Shown here piece after piece: positions 22,661 to 35,568 of a stretch of DNA of 64,000 nt; the first letter of the stretch is position 1, and the number at the start of each line of letters is the position of its first letter. The notes below the pieces were generated by a model. The model saw nothing but the letters and a program-made list of their open reading frames with translations, was not told where the DNA came from and ran no database searches. The DNA is from Deroplatys truncata (Eukaryota > Arthropoda > Insecta > Mantodea > Mantidae): positions 282,685,341 to 282,749,340 of the forward strand of contig CM060990.1 of assembly GCA_030765065.1 (NCBI GenBank), read 5' to 3'. Position numbers and translations under genes: made by a program.

Positions 22661-24817
22661 AAAACGTTTCAAAGGAGATTGTACAACTTCTGCTAACTAA
22701 ACATTTGGATCTTAATAGAAATGGAAAATGTAATACTAATAATAGGGACACTGCAGCAGTACTGGTGGTGGTGGCAATAATAGAAGGATATACCCTAATT
22801 TTTCTAAGTTTACATCACATATAAGCACACAAATTGTTTCCCCATGTTCCCTTCAATCCGATTGACTAAAGCTCTTCACGTGTATGCCTTTCCTAGCACA
22901 TAGAGTATGGACAGCGGATGATAGGACAATCCCTGAGTGAATAGGAATAAACATATGTACCCACATTCACGGAGATGAACTGTTGGAATTATGCATTAAA
23001 TAAAGATATTCAACATACAGTCAGGGAGAGCTCAGCAGTGTTGGAGTCTGATTTCGTGATGTTGGGTTCACTGACTTAGCCATGTAATGCCTCTACTTAT
23101 CCCTCCTTTTCTTTTTTTCTTCTAAGGTTAAAGATGTAAATACCCATAATAAGTCCAAAGGACAGACGCGGAGAGAGAGAGAGACTCAATTTACATCCAT
23201 ACATTTTTTTAAACATGAAACACACTATAGCAGTAGAAGAAACAATCTTAAGTAGCATATAAATGGAGATGAGACGGTGAGGAATATAAATTGAAGATAA
23301 ATGCAAGAAAAACAGAGAATACAGTTACAGAAGAGAAACAACATACATTTGGGGATGTTAGATGAAATAGCAGAGCAAGTGGATAGCTTCAGACCCTTGG
23401 GATTTACCGTAAACAGTAACATCTAGTGTTGCCAAGAAGTCACATAGATGGTAAAGGAAGATTTTACGAAAGTGAAACACCCTGTGGACACTTGAAAAAA
23501 GAACTATGGACTGTGCGATGAAACAAGAAAAACTATTGGAGATACTTGAAATATGGAGATTGACAAACAAAATAAATAATGAAGCTGTTTCAGAAAGAAT
23601 GGGCGAAAAATGAACGTACTGGAGAGGAATGGGAAGGAAATTGTGACACTGGCCGAGAAGGAAGGCTGTTCAAGAGATGTAACAGAAAGAATGTTCATTG
23701 GAGGAACATGTGGCGTAAAAAATGTAAAACAGTAGAGAATTTTAAAATAACCGGTTGTTACGTGGAGATGAAGCAAATGCATACTGGGATTGCATTGAAG
23801 TACTTGCACTTGGGTTCAACCTTATCACTGATTGATGGTGTGTGTTTTAGTATGTAGGTGTATTGTTTCCCTAATGGCTCTTAATTTTAATTTTAGTGTT
23901 CTGTTAATGTTGTCTGAAATACAGAATTTTGCTTTAATGAAGCAACTAATACATCCCCGAAAGAATATATCCGTAATACATCTCTTAGTATTGAACAGTT
24001 ATTAACATGTACTATAAATAGTAAGACAACTCTTCTAAGTAAAGCAATGAAAGGTATTTAAAACTTACTATTTAAATAATAGGTACCTGTTTTTAGTTCA
24101 GATATTAAAGTAAATAGGTGATTCGTCTTCTGGAAACAAATCATCATATTATTTAAATTTGTACAATTTTTGCTGTAAGTTGATATCCGATTCAATACAG
24201 TGGTTATTTTGTGCCATATATTAATATTTAGGTGCATACACACCTAGTTTCTCACCAAACATGACAAAAGGGAAAGAAAATCGAAATACTTACTACTTTC
24301 GATTATTATAAGAATAATTTAAACGTTTTTAAGCAGTCTGATACAGTCGCCTTGCTAGCGTTAAATAGGAAGATTTTAAATTTTTAATGTGCTATATAGA
24401 TTAAAGCGTTTGCCAGCAGCATTATTAGAATAATATCACGTAAGGTCAGCCAACTTTCTGATTCCCTTTACATGTCGGAGTTATAGCAAGGGCAAGTCAC
24501 ATTAATGGCGGCATTTGTTGCATCTCAGAATTTTCTTTCCTGGTGGTTAGAAACAGCTAGTAGCGCCGCTGTGAAAACTTTCTAGAACTTCTTGGTTCTC
24601 AAAATTTCCCAGCTTTTGTAGCCCAGGTCCCCTGAACCTCTACAGCTACTACATTTTTTTTATCAGAAACTCTTATATTTAAGAATAAGGTAGAATAAGT
24701 CAGGGTTTCGAAGTCCACGATAATACAGTTATCAGTGTAAACAGAAGCTATAGAAGTATTGCTAAAATGGATTGTAAATTGAAATCTATGGAAAATATCA
24801 AGCGTCAAATTGGCATC
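22661..24817. other. Unassigned DNA
   Basis: No gene supported. A (GA)n run lies near 23170. Overlapping open frames on both strands at 23500-23860 carry no recognisable domain. Confidence 0.35.
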
Positions 24818-25130
24818 GAGTCATTCCACGTCAAATCGAACGATTTTTAACAAAACCGGACCGTGATGTGTTTGATTTTTTAACTTAACTACAACCTTTC
24901 TTATGGCAAAATATAGGTGTGCGTTCTAAAATACTAATGAACCGTAGTATTATGTCTGGTACTAAATAACGAATTTTCATAAACAGCACCCTCCTCGACT
25001 TATTAAAGTACAGATAGTTTCAGTCCTTTTTATGTTAAGAGGCTTTGTAAATTTCTCATTTGAAATCGCAGAGAGTGCACTTTGTTATATTATATAAATC
25101 ATTTTAAATGGAACATACCTAATTTTACTG

Positions 25131-25674
25131 AGCAGGAAGGCTCAGGCAGCAACGTCTATGGCCCGTATCCAGGAGGTTCCGGATTCGATTCCCGGTGGCC
25201 GCCCACTGTCCATGGGGATCTTTGTGGTTTTCCACTGGTCGCCTAGGCGAATGCTGGGTGATGTATTCTACCACGATTTCTCCTTTCCCTCATTTCCTGT
25301 CATTTCGTCTGTCTCTCTCGTTCATGTTTCAGGAAGTTCTACGGGTTCCGTAGTGCGACTGCTGTTGGACAGTTGGCACGGTTCCTGCGCTTTGTAGAAG
25401 ATTCCTCTCCATAAAATGCCAGGATGCGTTGGCCTGCCTGCTAGAGTCGCTTTGTCGCTCTCTCGCGGTATTCTTCGTCTCTGCCGGTGAAGGCGAGTGT
25501 TTCAACTGGAAATGATAGGTCCTTCCGTGGTCTCTGCGGAACTGTCTGCCTGCTGACCTGCGACCTACTGCGGTTCCTTCACTTCATTCCTACCTCCCGG
25601 GGGTGTAGTCACAATGGATCTAGTTTGTCGCAGTGGTGAGGTATCCTCCTCCGTGGAATAACCTGTACCTCTAA
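25131..25674 (+). mobile_element. tRNA-derived SINE, family 1, copy d (full length)
   Basis: Head AGCAGGAAGGCTCAGGCAGC, B-box GGATTCGATTCCC, body GGTCGCCTAGGCGAATGCTG, then TTCCTTCACTTCATTCCTAC and GGGGGTGTAGTCACAATGGA. It aligns end to end with the copy at 5359-5874. No clear flanking duplication was found. Confidence 0.85.
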
Positions 25675-26489
25675 CTGGCTTTATAAAGGCTTTCAAGTTT
25701 AGAATTTAAATTTAAGTATGACATCGACCATTTAAAAAACTTTAAAAAAAATCACTCTTCTTGCTCCATGTTTTCATAACTGCATGGAAAATATCACGAG
25801 GGTATTATCTATGGTTCATTTAGAATTAAATTATTTACCTCGGGGCTGGTGGACGTCCGAAGCGCCGCGCCTTCAAGCCGAGCTGCGATGCACTGTAGCT
25901 GAAAATGAATTGGAGGAACGATGCACAAATCGTTCAAGTTCGTTTCAAGGCACAGTTCTCTCAGTAAACAATCTATAAGCCTAAATCACACCTAGTAGGC
26001 TTCGTTTAAAGTTTTTTCCTACACTTTACAGTTTTACAACAGCTTCAGATATTTACAATGGTACGAAACAATGTAGATTTAACGTGCGTGTTATTGGTTT
26101 CTGCTGTTTATACAGTGCCTCCAAAATATCATTTTTTTGCTTGCGCTAACAGTAAAAAGTTAAGTGCAATATTTATAATATAATTCTACGCCCAAGTAAA
26201 TAATTTATGAGGTGGTGTGATGGGATCTTGTCTCGGCTTGAGACTGGCTCTCGCTGCTAGACGTTTACCAGTGTAATCGGCGCAACAGTTCTAGACATGT
26301 GAAAATCTTAATGAGAGCTATGAAGCGAGTTGCTTACCAGATCAGGAGGTGACCGGTCGTCTGCATGCTGCAGGAGTGCGTGGGACAGTCATTGTCAAAT
26401 ATCCGCACACTGGTTATGCACTGTACTGCGCTGCGCTAATAAAGTTAGTTATATACAGTATATTAAAATCCACGCTGTAAAAAGCGCTT

Positions 26490-27577
26490 AATATAAAAAA
26501 CTCTGTCAATCATTGCTTCCAATTCTTCCACACCTAACAACCCTTCCTCTTCTGCGGAATCACTCACATTATTGCCGTCATCACTGCTGTCACTACTTTC
26601 TGCACCATTATCCTGGATGAGAATTATTTCTATTTGATTTTCTGCAATTCCGTATTTTTCGAAATAATGATTCTTAATTTATTCAAAATGTCGACATACA
26701 TTTTCCCATTCTGGCCTTCCAATTTCAGCAAATTGCTGGCGTTATAACTGCTCCACATATTTTAATTTAAAAGTGATATTTCTGCATGCCACCCATTTTT
26801 TGATATCAGCCCAGATTAATTCCATTGGGTTTAGATCTGGGTGATACGATGGCAGTGTAAGTACATTATGGCGATGTTGTATTACTATCTGGTCAAGTAT
26901 GTATGACTTCTGAAGCTGTTTGTTGGCTTTAATTAAGTTATATAGCTTTGTTTTACTCATGCTTTCATCTAAAGCTATATTATGTCTAAGTAACCAAGCT
27001 CTCATTTCTTCTTTCAAGGAATTTGAGGTAGGTGGTTTGTCAATTTGAGTGTTGACGCACTGTGAAGCATTGTCGATGACCAGAACAGACCCAGCAGGCA
27101 TATTAGGTATCAACATGGCGTTGATTCACTTCATGTAATTTTCTGTATTCATTTCTTAATGAAAATCTCCTGTTGTCTGTTGCGACTTGTAAAGAAGGGC
27201 ATTTGGTACAAAGCCGATCTTTCCAACAGCATGAACGATAATAAGTATTTGCCCTTTGGCAACAGGTGCCTGCAAACCTAATTCTCTATCGTCACTCCAA
27301 CTTTTAGATGCTGTATGACTGCTGTGTATGTATGACTCATCTTCATACACTATAGTATTTTTCTGAAATTTGTAGCACCACCTTGAAAATTGATGCTGAT
27401 ATAAGTACACACTGATATAAGTACATATAAAATTATAGTCATTTGGAAAGGTAGAATCAGACTGAAAAATTAAATGCCATAGCCGGGATTTGGACCACGG
27501 ATCTTAGGCTTTCCGTGCCGTTGCTCTAACCGACTAAGCTATCATGGCAACATTTACGTTTTAATTTTATTTTTTTA

Positions 27578-27612
<35 letters not shown>

Positions 27613-28123
27613 TTATTTTGTTTTTCCGTTAGAACTCTTCCATTTGATTTCGGTTTCTTCCACTTGAACCCTAAATCTTTAATAATTTTTCTGAGATTTG
27701 TAGCACCACCTTGAAAGTTTCTGCTGTCTTTCAGCTTGATGAGCAATCTGCTTATTGTTAGCACAGTTTTTTCTTCCATATAGGAATTGTGAATCGTGCG
27801 TCGAATGACGCATTCGAAATCGTCTATTTCTGCAATACGTTTAGGGAACTTATGCTTCTTCCCAGGTGTGTCAAATGGCACTATTTCATCCATATGTTTG
27901 TTTTCTTATCTTTGAGAACTCTGGAAACGGAACTCGGTGAAACACCAGTTGCTTTGACTACTCTTTCTTTCACTCTCTTAAGGCTTTTGTGGAACTCGGA
28001 TGAACATATATTTTCTTCCTTCATCTCTGCTTCTTGCTTCATGAAGTCGAGGACATTTGCAATTATTTCCCTACTTTGACTATGTAACACCTTACCACTT
28101 AACTTTGAAAACGTAGGAGCCAT
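26490..28123 (-). pseudogene. IS630/Tc1-like transposase with long D-E spacer
   Basis: Starts at MAPTFSKLSGKVLHSQSRE (28123) and continues through an HTH-like region (SPSSVSRVLKDK) and a second block (TISRLLIKLKDSRNFQGGA, near 27700-27760). The first catalytic site is IVYEDESYIHSS (near 27340), the second VLVIDNAS (near 27080), and the third NPMELIWADIK (near 26820). By my count 83 residues separate the second Asp from the Glu, far more than the 34-41 of Tc1 and mariner. The C-terminus is acidic (rich in SSD and EEE, near 26540-26620). The frame is broken near 27890, disrupted by an insertion at about 27420-27620, and changes frame again near 27130 and 26740. It resembles a widespread arthropod family; TIRs were not resolved. 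Confidence 0.75.
27478..27549 (-). mobile_element. tRNA-derived SINE head inside the IS630-like gene
   Basis: On the minus strand: TAGCTTAGTCGGTTAGAGC (A box) and GTGGTCCAAATCCCGGC (B box), about 70 bp in total, followed by an AT-rich body toward 27420. Its related tRNA-like head is at 63459-63530. A (TTA)n run (27585-27612) adjoins it. Confidence 0.6.
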
Positions 28124-28149
28124 GGTTATAAATATAAAAAATATAAAGT

Positions 28150-28350
28150 AAGTACTATTTAGATACTGCTCTCTTTAAAATTACAACCAGCTGCAGACAC
28201 TTTCTATGCAGACTGTATGTGTTACGCACTGTGAGTAAGCAAAGGTGTTATATCGCTTTCGTTGATTAAGCTAAACATAAACCATTCCTAGGCTCGGCAG
28301 CTGGGGTGGCAATCGAGGTCACGATTCCAGAAGTTTTGCGCGAGTTATAT
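28150..28350 (+). repeat. Dispersed ~200-bp repeat, copy A
   Basis: Shares blocks in the same order with 34530-34730: CTGCTCTCTTT, CAGACTGT, ACTGTGAGT, AGCAAA, TAAGCTAAACA and GGTGGCAATCGAGGTCA versus GTTGGCATTCAAGGTCA. In the other place it lies just inside hAT copy 2, upstream of the transposase ATG, so it is probably hAT 5' sequence. Confidence 0.6.
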
Positions 28351-28639
28351 CCCCAATTACGTCACAAGACCCCTTGCCGTGTGAAGTGGCGAGGAGATGC
28401 CATTCGGCGCTAACTCCAAATTCCCCCTCATAAAAACATACGTTTACAATTTTTTTGGTTCTTTTATTGAGCGCTAGTGCCATAGGAAAAGCAATTACTT
28501 TTACAAGATCTCTTATTTCCTTTAGGATGTTAACTGAAGTTGGAAAAAATGAACAGCATTTGTATAATATTTTAAACTTTGTGATATATAACTTTTTATG
28601 CTTTAAGCTATTGCTTTTTTAAAATTAGAAATGGAGGAT

Positions 28640-30050
28640 TGTAACTTGGTTATTCCAATGTCCCCCTGAACGGAATCTTTTATGACTAAGCCATAGATTA
28701 CCGAAAAATCACAAATTACAATACATTTTTTAGGTTTTAAATTTTCTTTCCATTCAGACTAAAACGCAGTCTGTTGTTGAGTTATAAGGCTATGAGTTAA
28801 AAGATCTGACAGTGTTGCTGACAATTTTTCCAGAAAGCCTTCAACAGGTGATTGTATTATTTCTAAATTTGTGCGTTCTACGTTTACTCATTGTTTATAA
28901 GTCACTTGTGTGTACTTCTTGCTTGAAAATATCCCAAATATTGACAAACTTTTCAGTCCCTGGGCAGTTAACATATTTCCTTAAATAGCGATCTCGTGAT
29001 GGGAGGTTACAAATTATTTGACAGAGGCAGTCCCTATAATTACAGAGAACAATATCTGAATCTGCAGTAAGATGGGAAATTTTCATTCCATCAAGCATCA
29101 GCTTCACATTCTCATAAGCGCAAACACAAGTAGAATGCATACCTTGGCTTGCATACCTACACTGCTTAGGTCTCAGTTGAGCAAATTTTGAGAAACCTAT
29201 TTTGATATCAGGATATTTATGTTTAAAACTGCGGAAGGTTTCCTTTAGATTGCACAAAATCAATCTCTTCTGTTTTTGAATTATCCGTTTTTTAACTTAA
29301 CATGATTTTTTCCCGCCATGACGCTGAAATATAAAATTAATGTTCCTTCCACCACGGAATATTCTAAGGGTTTACCAGATTTGGTTTCAGGAGTGGACAA
29401 AATGCCCCTCTCAGAAGCTAATGATTTTGCTAACTTAATCATGTGGTTTGAAACATTATTGCCAAAGAGTTCCTTAATTTGGTTGTAAGATAAGTTTTTG
29501 AACATAGTAGAAATCTGAATTTTTAAGTTCCAATAATCTGTATCACGAAATCTGTCAGCTTCTCAATTATTTCTGAATCCTATCTTTCTTCTGGGACCGA
29601 TTCACCTTCAATATTAAATACCTTTGCCTTAAGTTTGCCTATTATGGGTATTTTTGGAGACAGTTATCTTTTCTTTATGTGTGATTGGCTTAAGATTAAT
29701 ACTAGACTAGTGTTAAGATTTGAGACACTACACTTTCTATATCTCATTCGCATCACTACTCTGATGTGAAGGTGAGTTATCAATAATTTATGAGCAACTT
29801 TCGTTTACTTGACCGACCCGGATATCATAGATACTGGGTCCAGCAACACTAGATTCACAAATGTCACTCTCGTTTTCACTCGTATCTGGAATTTGAAGAA
29901 TTCTTATACGACATGAGTTACATACTCTTAGTTGTGGGGACAGTTCTACACCTTCCATTTTCAGTTTAAAAAGCATTTTACGAGTCACTGGTTGCAATTT
30001 TTTCCCTTGAACACGTGTTTGATAATTCTAAAGGGGTTAAAGCAACAGTC
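28640..30050 (-). pseudogene. Conserved arthropod repeat-encoded protein (KxGxSKFAxLRPK family), decayed
   Basis: Blocks in minus-strand order: LQPVTRKMLFKLKMEGVELSP... with CNSCR (near 29920), MFKNLSYNQIKELFG (near 29500), YPDIKIGFSKFAQLRPKQCR (near 29190), STCVCAYENVKLML (near 29120), and near 28720 CIVICDFS followed by a GHWNNQ-like block at about 28650. I recognise this as a multi-copy arthropod family; the CDFS region looks like a transposase first Asp, where copies I know continue SENY and this one reads SVIYG. The rest of the expected catalytic domain is missing. Function is inferred, not established. Confidence 0.55.
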
Positions 30051-30760
30051 ATACCGTTTTGTAGGGGTGATGGTGCTACTCATTAAATATTTAAGAAATA
30101 TACACAACTAAATTTAACAGATAAAAACACACACGACACAGACTGTGGTCTCTCTCCACAAACTAAATATTCTGGTCCTGTGGAAGGAAACGCCTAATCG
30201 GGTTTGCCATGATAGAGGTTTGTATTTTAAATCCGGAAATGATTCAGAAGAATAACCTTAGACAACTCATAAAAGCCGCGAGTCGCTGCGCCATCTCCTC
30301 TATTCTCACTTCCCAGGCAGAAACCACTGCGCTACGTTATCATGAGCAAAGTCCTGGCTGAGAGAATGTTTTCTTGTAAATATGTTTGAAGGAATGCCCT
30401 ACTGAAGCTTTACACATATATACACTACTACACGGAAAATATGTGTGTGTTTAAAAATATCTTTAGGTTGCCGATATAACAAAATCGAAGTTTAAAAGTC
30501 CAAATTTTTGCGATAAATAACTTATGTTGAATCAGTTTCATTCTGGTATACGTTTAAAGTAGATTCCATGAGATTTAAAATGAGTCAAATATGGAATTTT
30601 TACTAGAAATTGAACGGAAGATAAAAGCGATTATGTATGGGGACGCATCCACTTAAAAAAATGTGTCTTCCGTTTCAAAGCGTCAAATGCATACAAAAAT
30701 TTTCGAAGAGATTGGATGACTTGGTGTTTCATGGGTGTTCGACTTGATACGGAATGACTC

Positions 30761-31160
30761 TAATATGAAGCTCATATTTCAAACCAATCTGTTGATTTTA
30801 AGGGAAGTTAACTTATAACTGAATTGATTACATGAGCATTAATTAAGTTGAAAATGTTAAAATTGTTAATACTTAAAATGCCAAGAATAACTGCCCGACC
30901 TTGGCAGCAAAGTTTTACTTTTAATTGTATTTTTTCATTAGAAACGCAATAAGGTAATCAAAAGGGATAGCGGCATTAATTCTTGTTGCACCACTAGTAA
31001 ATGTAATTTACATATTTAAAGTTTTAACATTCTTGCAGTTAATAGGTATCCTTATGTTATGGGGTGCACCTGTTCAACAATTTCCTTACAGATACAAGAA
31101 ACAAATGTGGAATTGTTTGACTTAGAAAATATTCAAGCCGTTAACTGTTTTTCTTCAGTC
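30761..31160. other. Unassigned AT-rich DNA
   Basis: No supported gene or repeat. Confidence 0.4.
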
Positions 31161-31446
31161 GTCCTCCTTGGTCTGGAGGTACCATGGTAGTATCCGGTTC
31201 CTGAGGTTGCGGGTTCAAACCCGGCGGTTGGCCATGGATTTTTTCGGGCGTGAAAATTCTTAGCATGGTTTCATTCGGTAGGGAAATAAAGCCGGTGGCC
31301 CCGTGTCGTAATTTTACAGCACGTAAAAGAACCTCAAGTATGATAATGAGGCCTCTGAGCAAAATTTCTGGTCTTTCACGCCATCTATAGAATGGGACCC
31401 TAAGAACTATAGTAGTTAAAGAGCATCCATAAATAAATGAATAAAC
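31161..31446 (+). mobile_element. tRNA-derived SINE, family 2, copy b
   Basis: Head GTCCTCCTTGGTCTGGAGG, B-box GCGGGTTCAAACCC, body TTTTTCGGGCGTGAAAAT, GGCCCCGTGTCG, GCACGTAAAAGAACCTCAAG and CTTTCACGCC, ending GTTAAAGAGCATCCATAA with an AAATGAAT tail. Matches copies at 22036 and 43771. Confidence 0.85.
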
Positions 31447-34417
31447 GTTAACTATCCTGTCCCTGTGCATTGACTATTTTAGAGAACTTCCTTGTTTTAT
31501 TGCCATTATGGCTATTATTGTCAAGTTCTCTGTGTATCAATCAGAAGGTTGCTTTTTCTTCTAAGCAAGCTCTCTGTACGCTTTTGTGATCCTCTGACGT
31601 CCCCCATTGGGGCAAGGCCACTGTTTGATAATTGGTGCTCTTATAGGACACCAAAGTTCAGAAGGAAGATATAAGGACATTGCAACAAACAACCCACAAT
31701 TCTGGGAAACAAATATTTCTACTTATGTTATTTAACAGGTTAGGCGGCTATGTATTGTGGCGATCTATATCCTGCCCAGACATGCCTAGGTGACTTGTTC
31801 TTGCTCCTGGCTCAGGTGCCAGTTCATTTCTGTTCTGACAGTGGTATAATTAACACCACATGGGATGTTGAAGGACAGCAGTTGAATGTTGCACATTTCA
31901 TCAAACGTTGTTGTGTTAATTCAACGAAATTAAACTAAACATTTTTTAATTTTTTTTAATTCATTTGCTACAATAATATGAATTCAAGGTATTTGCCGTG
32001 TACTGTGGTGTATTTGACGTGTTAACATGTAATGTTTTGCTGGAATTTGCCCCAGGATTTGCAGAGTATTATATGTACTGCTATAGTTTGTTTTCCTCTT
32101 CAAAACCGGACCCCAATTTATATTAGCTTTACTGATTTTCCATCAAACTTATATTTATGGACATCTTTGGCTTCCCGGTACAAGCGTCTATGATAATCTC
32201 CGATACGAAACAAAGCGTATTTCACAGTTAAAACAGATACGACTTGTCTTAAGGATGTGTTCGGCCACCGCTTACGAGCAATCGCTGAAACAAGGCTACG
32301 TGTAATTCTAGCTTTTTTGTAATTTCACCTCAATAATATGAGATAATTTAAATATGTTGGTACTAAATCATATAGCTTAAAGTTATAGAAGAATAAATGC
32401 TGTTAATAAGTGAATTTTGACAAAACTGGATTTCAGTAGCAGTTGGTACCAAAGGATCCTTGTTTCTCACTCTATAAAACCTGAATTACGCTGCTCAGTT
32501 GTTTTCCTTGGTTAAAACTTTTTCAAGAAAGCTCAATCCATCTTTATCCTTCTCTTGAAACGCTAAATCCGCTTCTGAGAAAGGAAGTAGAAGATGAACC
32601 GGTAAAACAGTGTATAATACGAGACGTTGATGCTCAAAAGAAATATGCCGAGGATGTTGATTAAGAGATGTTAGGGTTGGAATAAAGTTCACAGTTTGCT
32701 GAAAGCTCAGCTTTAAGCGAAAATTTCAAATAGAGGTTATTGCCAACGTTGGTGGGTTTGGTTAGGCAGGCCATTGGGGAAGTGGTTTAAATGAGATGTA
32801 TGGCGTGAATTTGACGGCTTATCTGTTGAAGCATTTTTTCAGAAATTATTCTTGGTAGACGACGCAGAAGTTGGCCGTGTTGAGCTGTTACACGAGCTCG
32901 GTAGAAGCCTTGCTGAATGTTGAATGTAGAAATACTTCAACGGCTTCGGTTACGTTGTCCACGGATTTCACACCACGCACGAAGTACTGGACGTTGTGCT
33001 GTGGTGTGGACACGCTGAGTGTGTTGTTGCTGGACGCTAGCTAGTCTAGTTGTGGAAGGGTGTGTTGTGCTTCGATGACAAAAATAACTGGCATAATGTG
33101 TAGTGCTGTTGCATCTGTGGTATGGTGCGCAGACTTCTTGGGCGTCTATGGGTAGCTGTTGTCACAGGACGTCTACGTCTGCGGGTATGTAACGAGCAAA
33201 GATGACATTACCGTTCTGAATCAACACTTGTGTTCTTTTGGCAGTAGAACTGAGATGCGTTGACCATATTGGAGAAAACTTAACAATACGGTGAAGCAAT
33301 CACAAGTAATGTTTTGTTTGCCTTTGCCTACTTGTGCAGGAATTCTTCGATGTGTTCAGTTAGTTTGGCGAGACCATCTAGGAAACCTATGTGCACAAGT
33401 ATATGATTGCGACGTACTATCCAATGGCAGGCCCAATGAAAGCAGGAAGATCAGTGGTACTTTGCGCACGTCTGACATGCCACGACGAGAGATCCACACT
33501 GACTGAGCGTGAAAATGGATGCGAATACATGCTCTCCACATCCGCAAGAAGTGTGCAATGTACACTCGGTCAAATTAAAACTGGCCGACGTATGAGAGAC
33601 AAGAGCTCGAATCGGCTACGTTCGTGAGTGCTCGGGACAGCCAGACATTGTTCACAAGACTGTGTGCATTATTTTAGTAGTTATAATGGGGAACACAAGT
33701 ATAATAATAAAAGACTTCCAAGAAAATAATTTATGTAAGAGGTTTCAAACAGGCAGATGTTTAAGAGTATTTCAACATTGAATATTTGTAAGCAAAACAC
33801 ACTTTATTGATTTGTGGTTCTCAAGTGGAGTATGACTAAAGCTCGCTACAATGCCACGCTTATTGCAGCACTCTTAGTTTAGTAGTCGAGATTTAGGTTA
33901 CTGTTCCTGAGCTTGCAAGTTGAAATCTCGTGGAGCTATTCAACTTCCCCCCCTTCATATTAAATGTATGAGTAAACATATAATAGGTTTTCTTAAATTT
34001 TATGTATTTGTTATTTATTTAGTAGCCCGCCATACTGATAAATGGCAACTATGACATTCATTTACCTGTTGGGAGGGGTTTAATATTCAATTTAATTTTA
34101 TCACCAGAAATTTCTCCGTTATTGTATTTGTAAGTACTTTCCAAAGCAAATGTGAGCATTTCTGCGCATGCGTACCATTTTGGCCAGAGAGATGTACTGT
34201 TGGTGGTAAAACATGACGTTTAATATTCCTTTTGTAACAAAGGAAAAACAGCTGACCATCATCATCACTCAGATAATTTCACCATAAGCTTATCTGAAGC
34301 TCAGTGTCATCAAAACTCGTGTTAGAAAGGACGTAGTAAATTTGTCCTAGCAGCTATGGCACTTGGCGGTGATCGTTTTACTTTCGTAGTAGTCATCGGC
34401 GAAGTGTAGTGCGTAGA
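31447..34417. other. Unassigned DNA
   Basis: No gene or repeat family identified. The part at about 32700-33660 is GC-richer than its surroundings and has overlapping open frames on both strands without motifs. It may be an unrecognised element. Confidence 0.35.
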
Positions 34418-34529
34418 CAGGGTTCGAATTAACGGAGGAATGGAGGATTTCCTCCTCTCACTAAATTTTCCGGGCTCGTCAAGGAAGAATTCCTTCCCAA
34501 TCAGGGAAGTATTTTTTCCTTGTATTATA

Positions 34530-34730
34530 AGCACTATTACTGCTCTCTTTGAAAACACAGGAAGACACGGAATACTTTCGATCAGACTGTGCATGGTACG
34601 AATGCGAACTGTGAGTCAGCAAAAGTATCGTGTCACCAATACCAAGTAAGCTAAACAATAAACAATTCTCGGTTTCATTAACTGGGTTGGCATTCAAGGT
34701 CATAAATCCAGCAGTTCTGCGCCAGTAATA
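34530..34730 (+). repeat. Dispersed ~200-bp repeat, copy B
   Basis: Counterpart of 28150-28350, inside the 5' region of hAT copy 2. Confidence 0.6.
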
Positions 34731-35568
34731 ACAATTGTAGCTTGCAGTATTAAAATCAGTTTCTTGCTACAGCAAGTGTTCTGTTTTTGATCAGCATGGA
34801 TAAATTTGTGACAAGAAAGCGTAAAGTTACAGGAAGTAATGGCAGTGATGTATTCCAGTTCGAATCTCAGGCTTCAACTTCAAGTAAAATTAATATTACA
34901 GCTTCTCAATTAAAATCCACATCACTGGGTGACATGAGTTAGTGAAAATAATGAGAGTAAGCGCATTACACTAATCGGGGGATATATAGACAAAATCAGA
35001 TTTGAAAAACGGAAAACAAAATATCTCCCCTGGCTTTCATTAAACAGTTCCGGGAGAGTTATATGCCTGTACTGCTCAGAAATACAAAATCACGGTGCTC
35101 TTGTGGTAAAATGCGTATTCTCCTAGGCTTTATTCAAGTGTTGAATGCAAACAATAGCAAAAAATTTAAACGATAATGTTTGTGATCATGGCAGGAGCAA
35201 ATTTCACTTAAAGTGCGAATCTATTCTGAATGAAAGGAAAAAGGAAGTAATCTAAAAGTCGCTCTCTGAAGGTTTCAGAAAGTGGGAAGAAAAGAATTTA
35301 GAGAAATTACAAGTGACTGCGGGCGTTTTTGGATCAGCGTATGTCACATGCAAAGAAAACGAATCATTTTACATTTTAAAAGTTTATGTGCATTGCAAGC
35401 TTTAAATGGCCTCGATGTAGGGAGCATGCTTCATTCAGATCATAGTTGTGCAAATATAATACAGTTCATTAGAAAGCACATATCATCTCTCCTATCAAAT
35501 TACATAATTGATTCCCATTGTGTTTTCAGCGTTTTAGTAGACGAAAGCACTAACCAAGCAAACAAATC

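Larger units (their letters stand above)
24818..30760 (-). mobile_element. Composite region bounded by related inverted termini
   Basis: A 24-bp terminus at 24818-24841, beginning GAGTCATTCC, has an inverted partner at 30737-30760 matching at 20 of 24 positions by eye. Between them lie a conserved arthropod repeat ORF (minus strand), an IS630-like transposase pseudogene and two SINE-type insertions. I infer one older DNA transposon of about 3 kb or more, opened by later insertions. No target duplication was found, and the two ends could belong to separate related copies. Confidence 0.5.

Noticed and set aside
27478-27549. Candidate tRNA gene
   Set aside because: Lies inside a transposase gene, lacks a plausible acceptor stem and looks like a SINE head.
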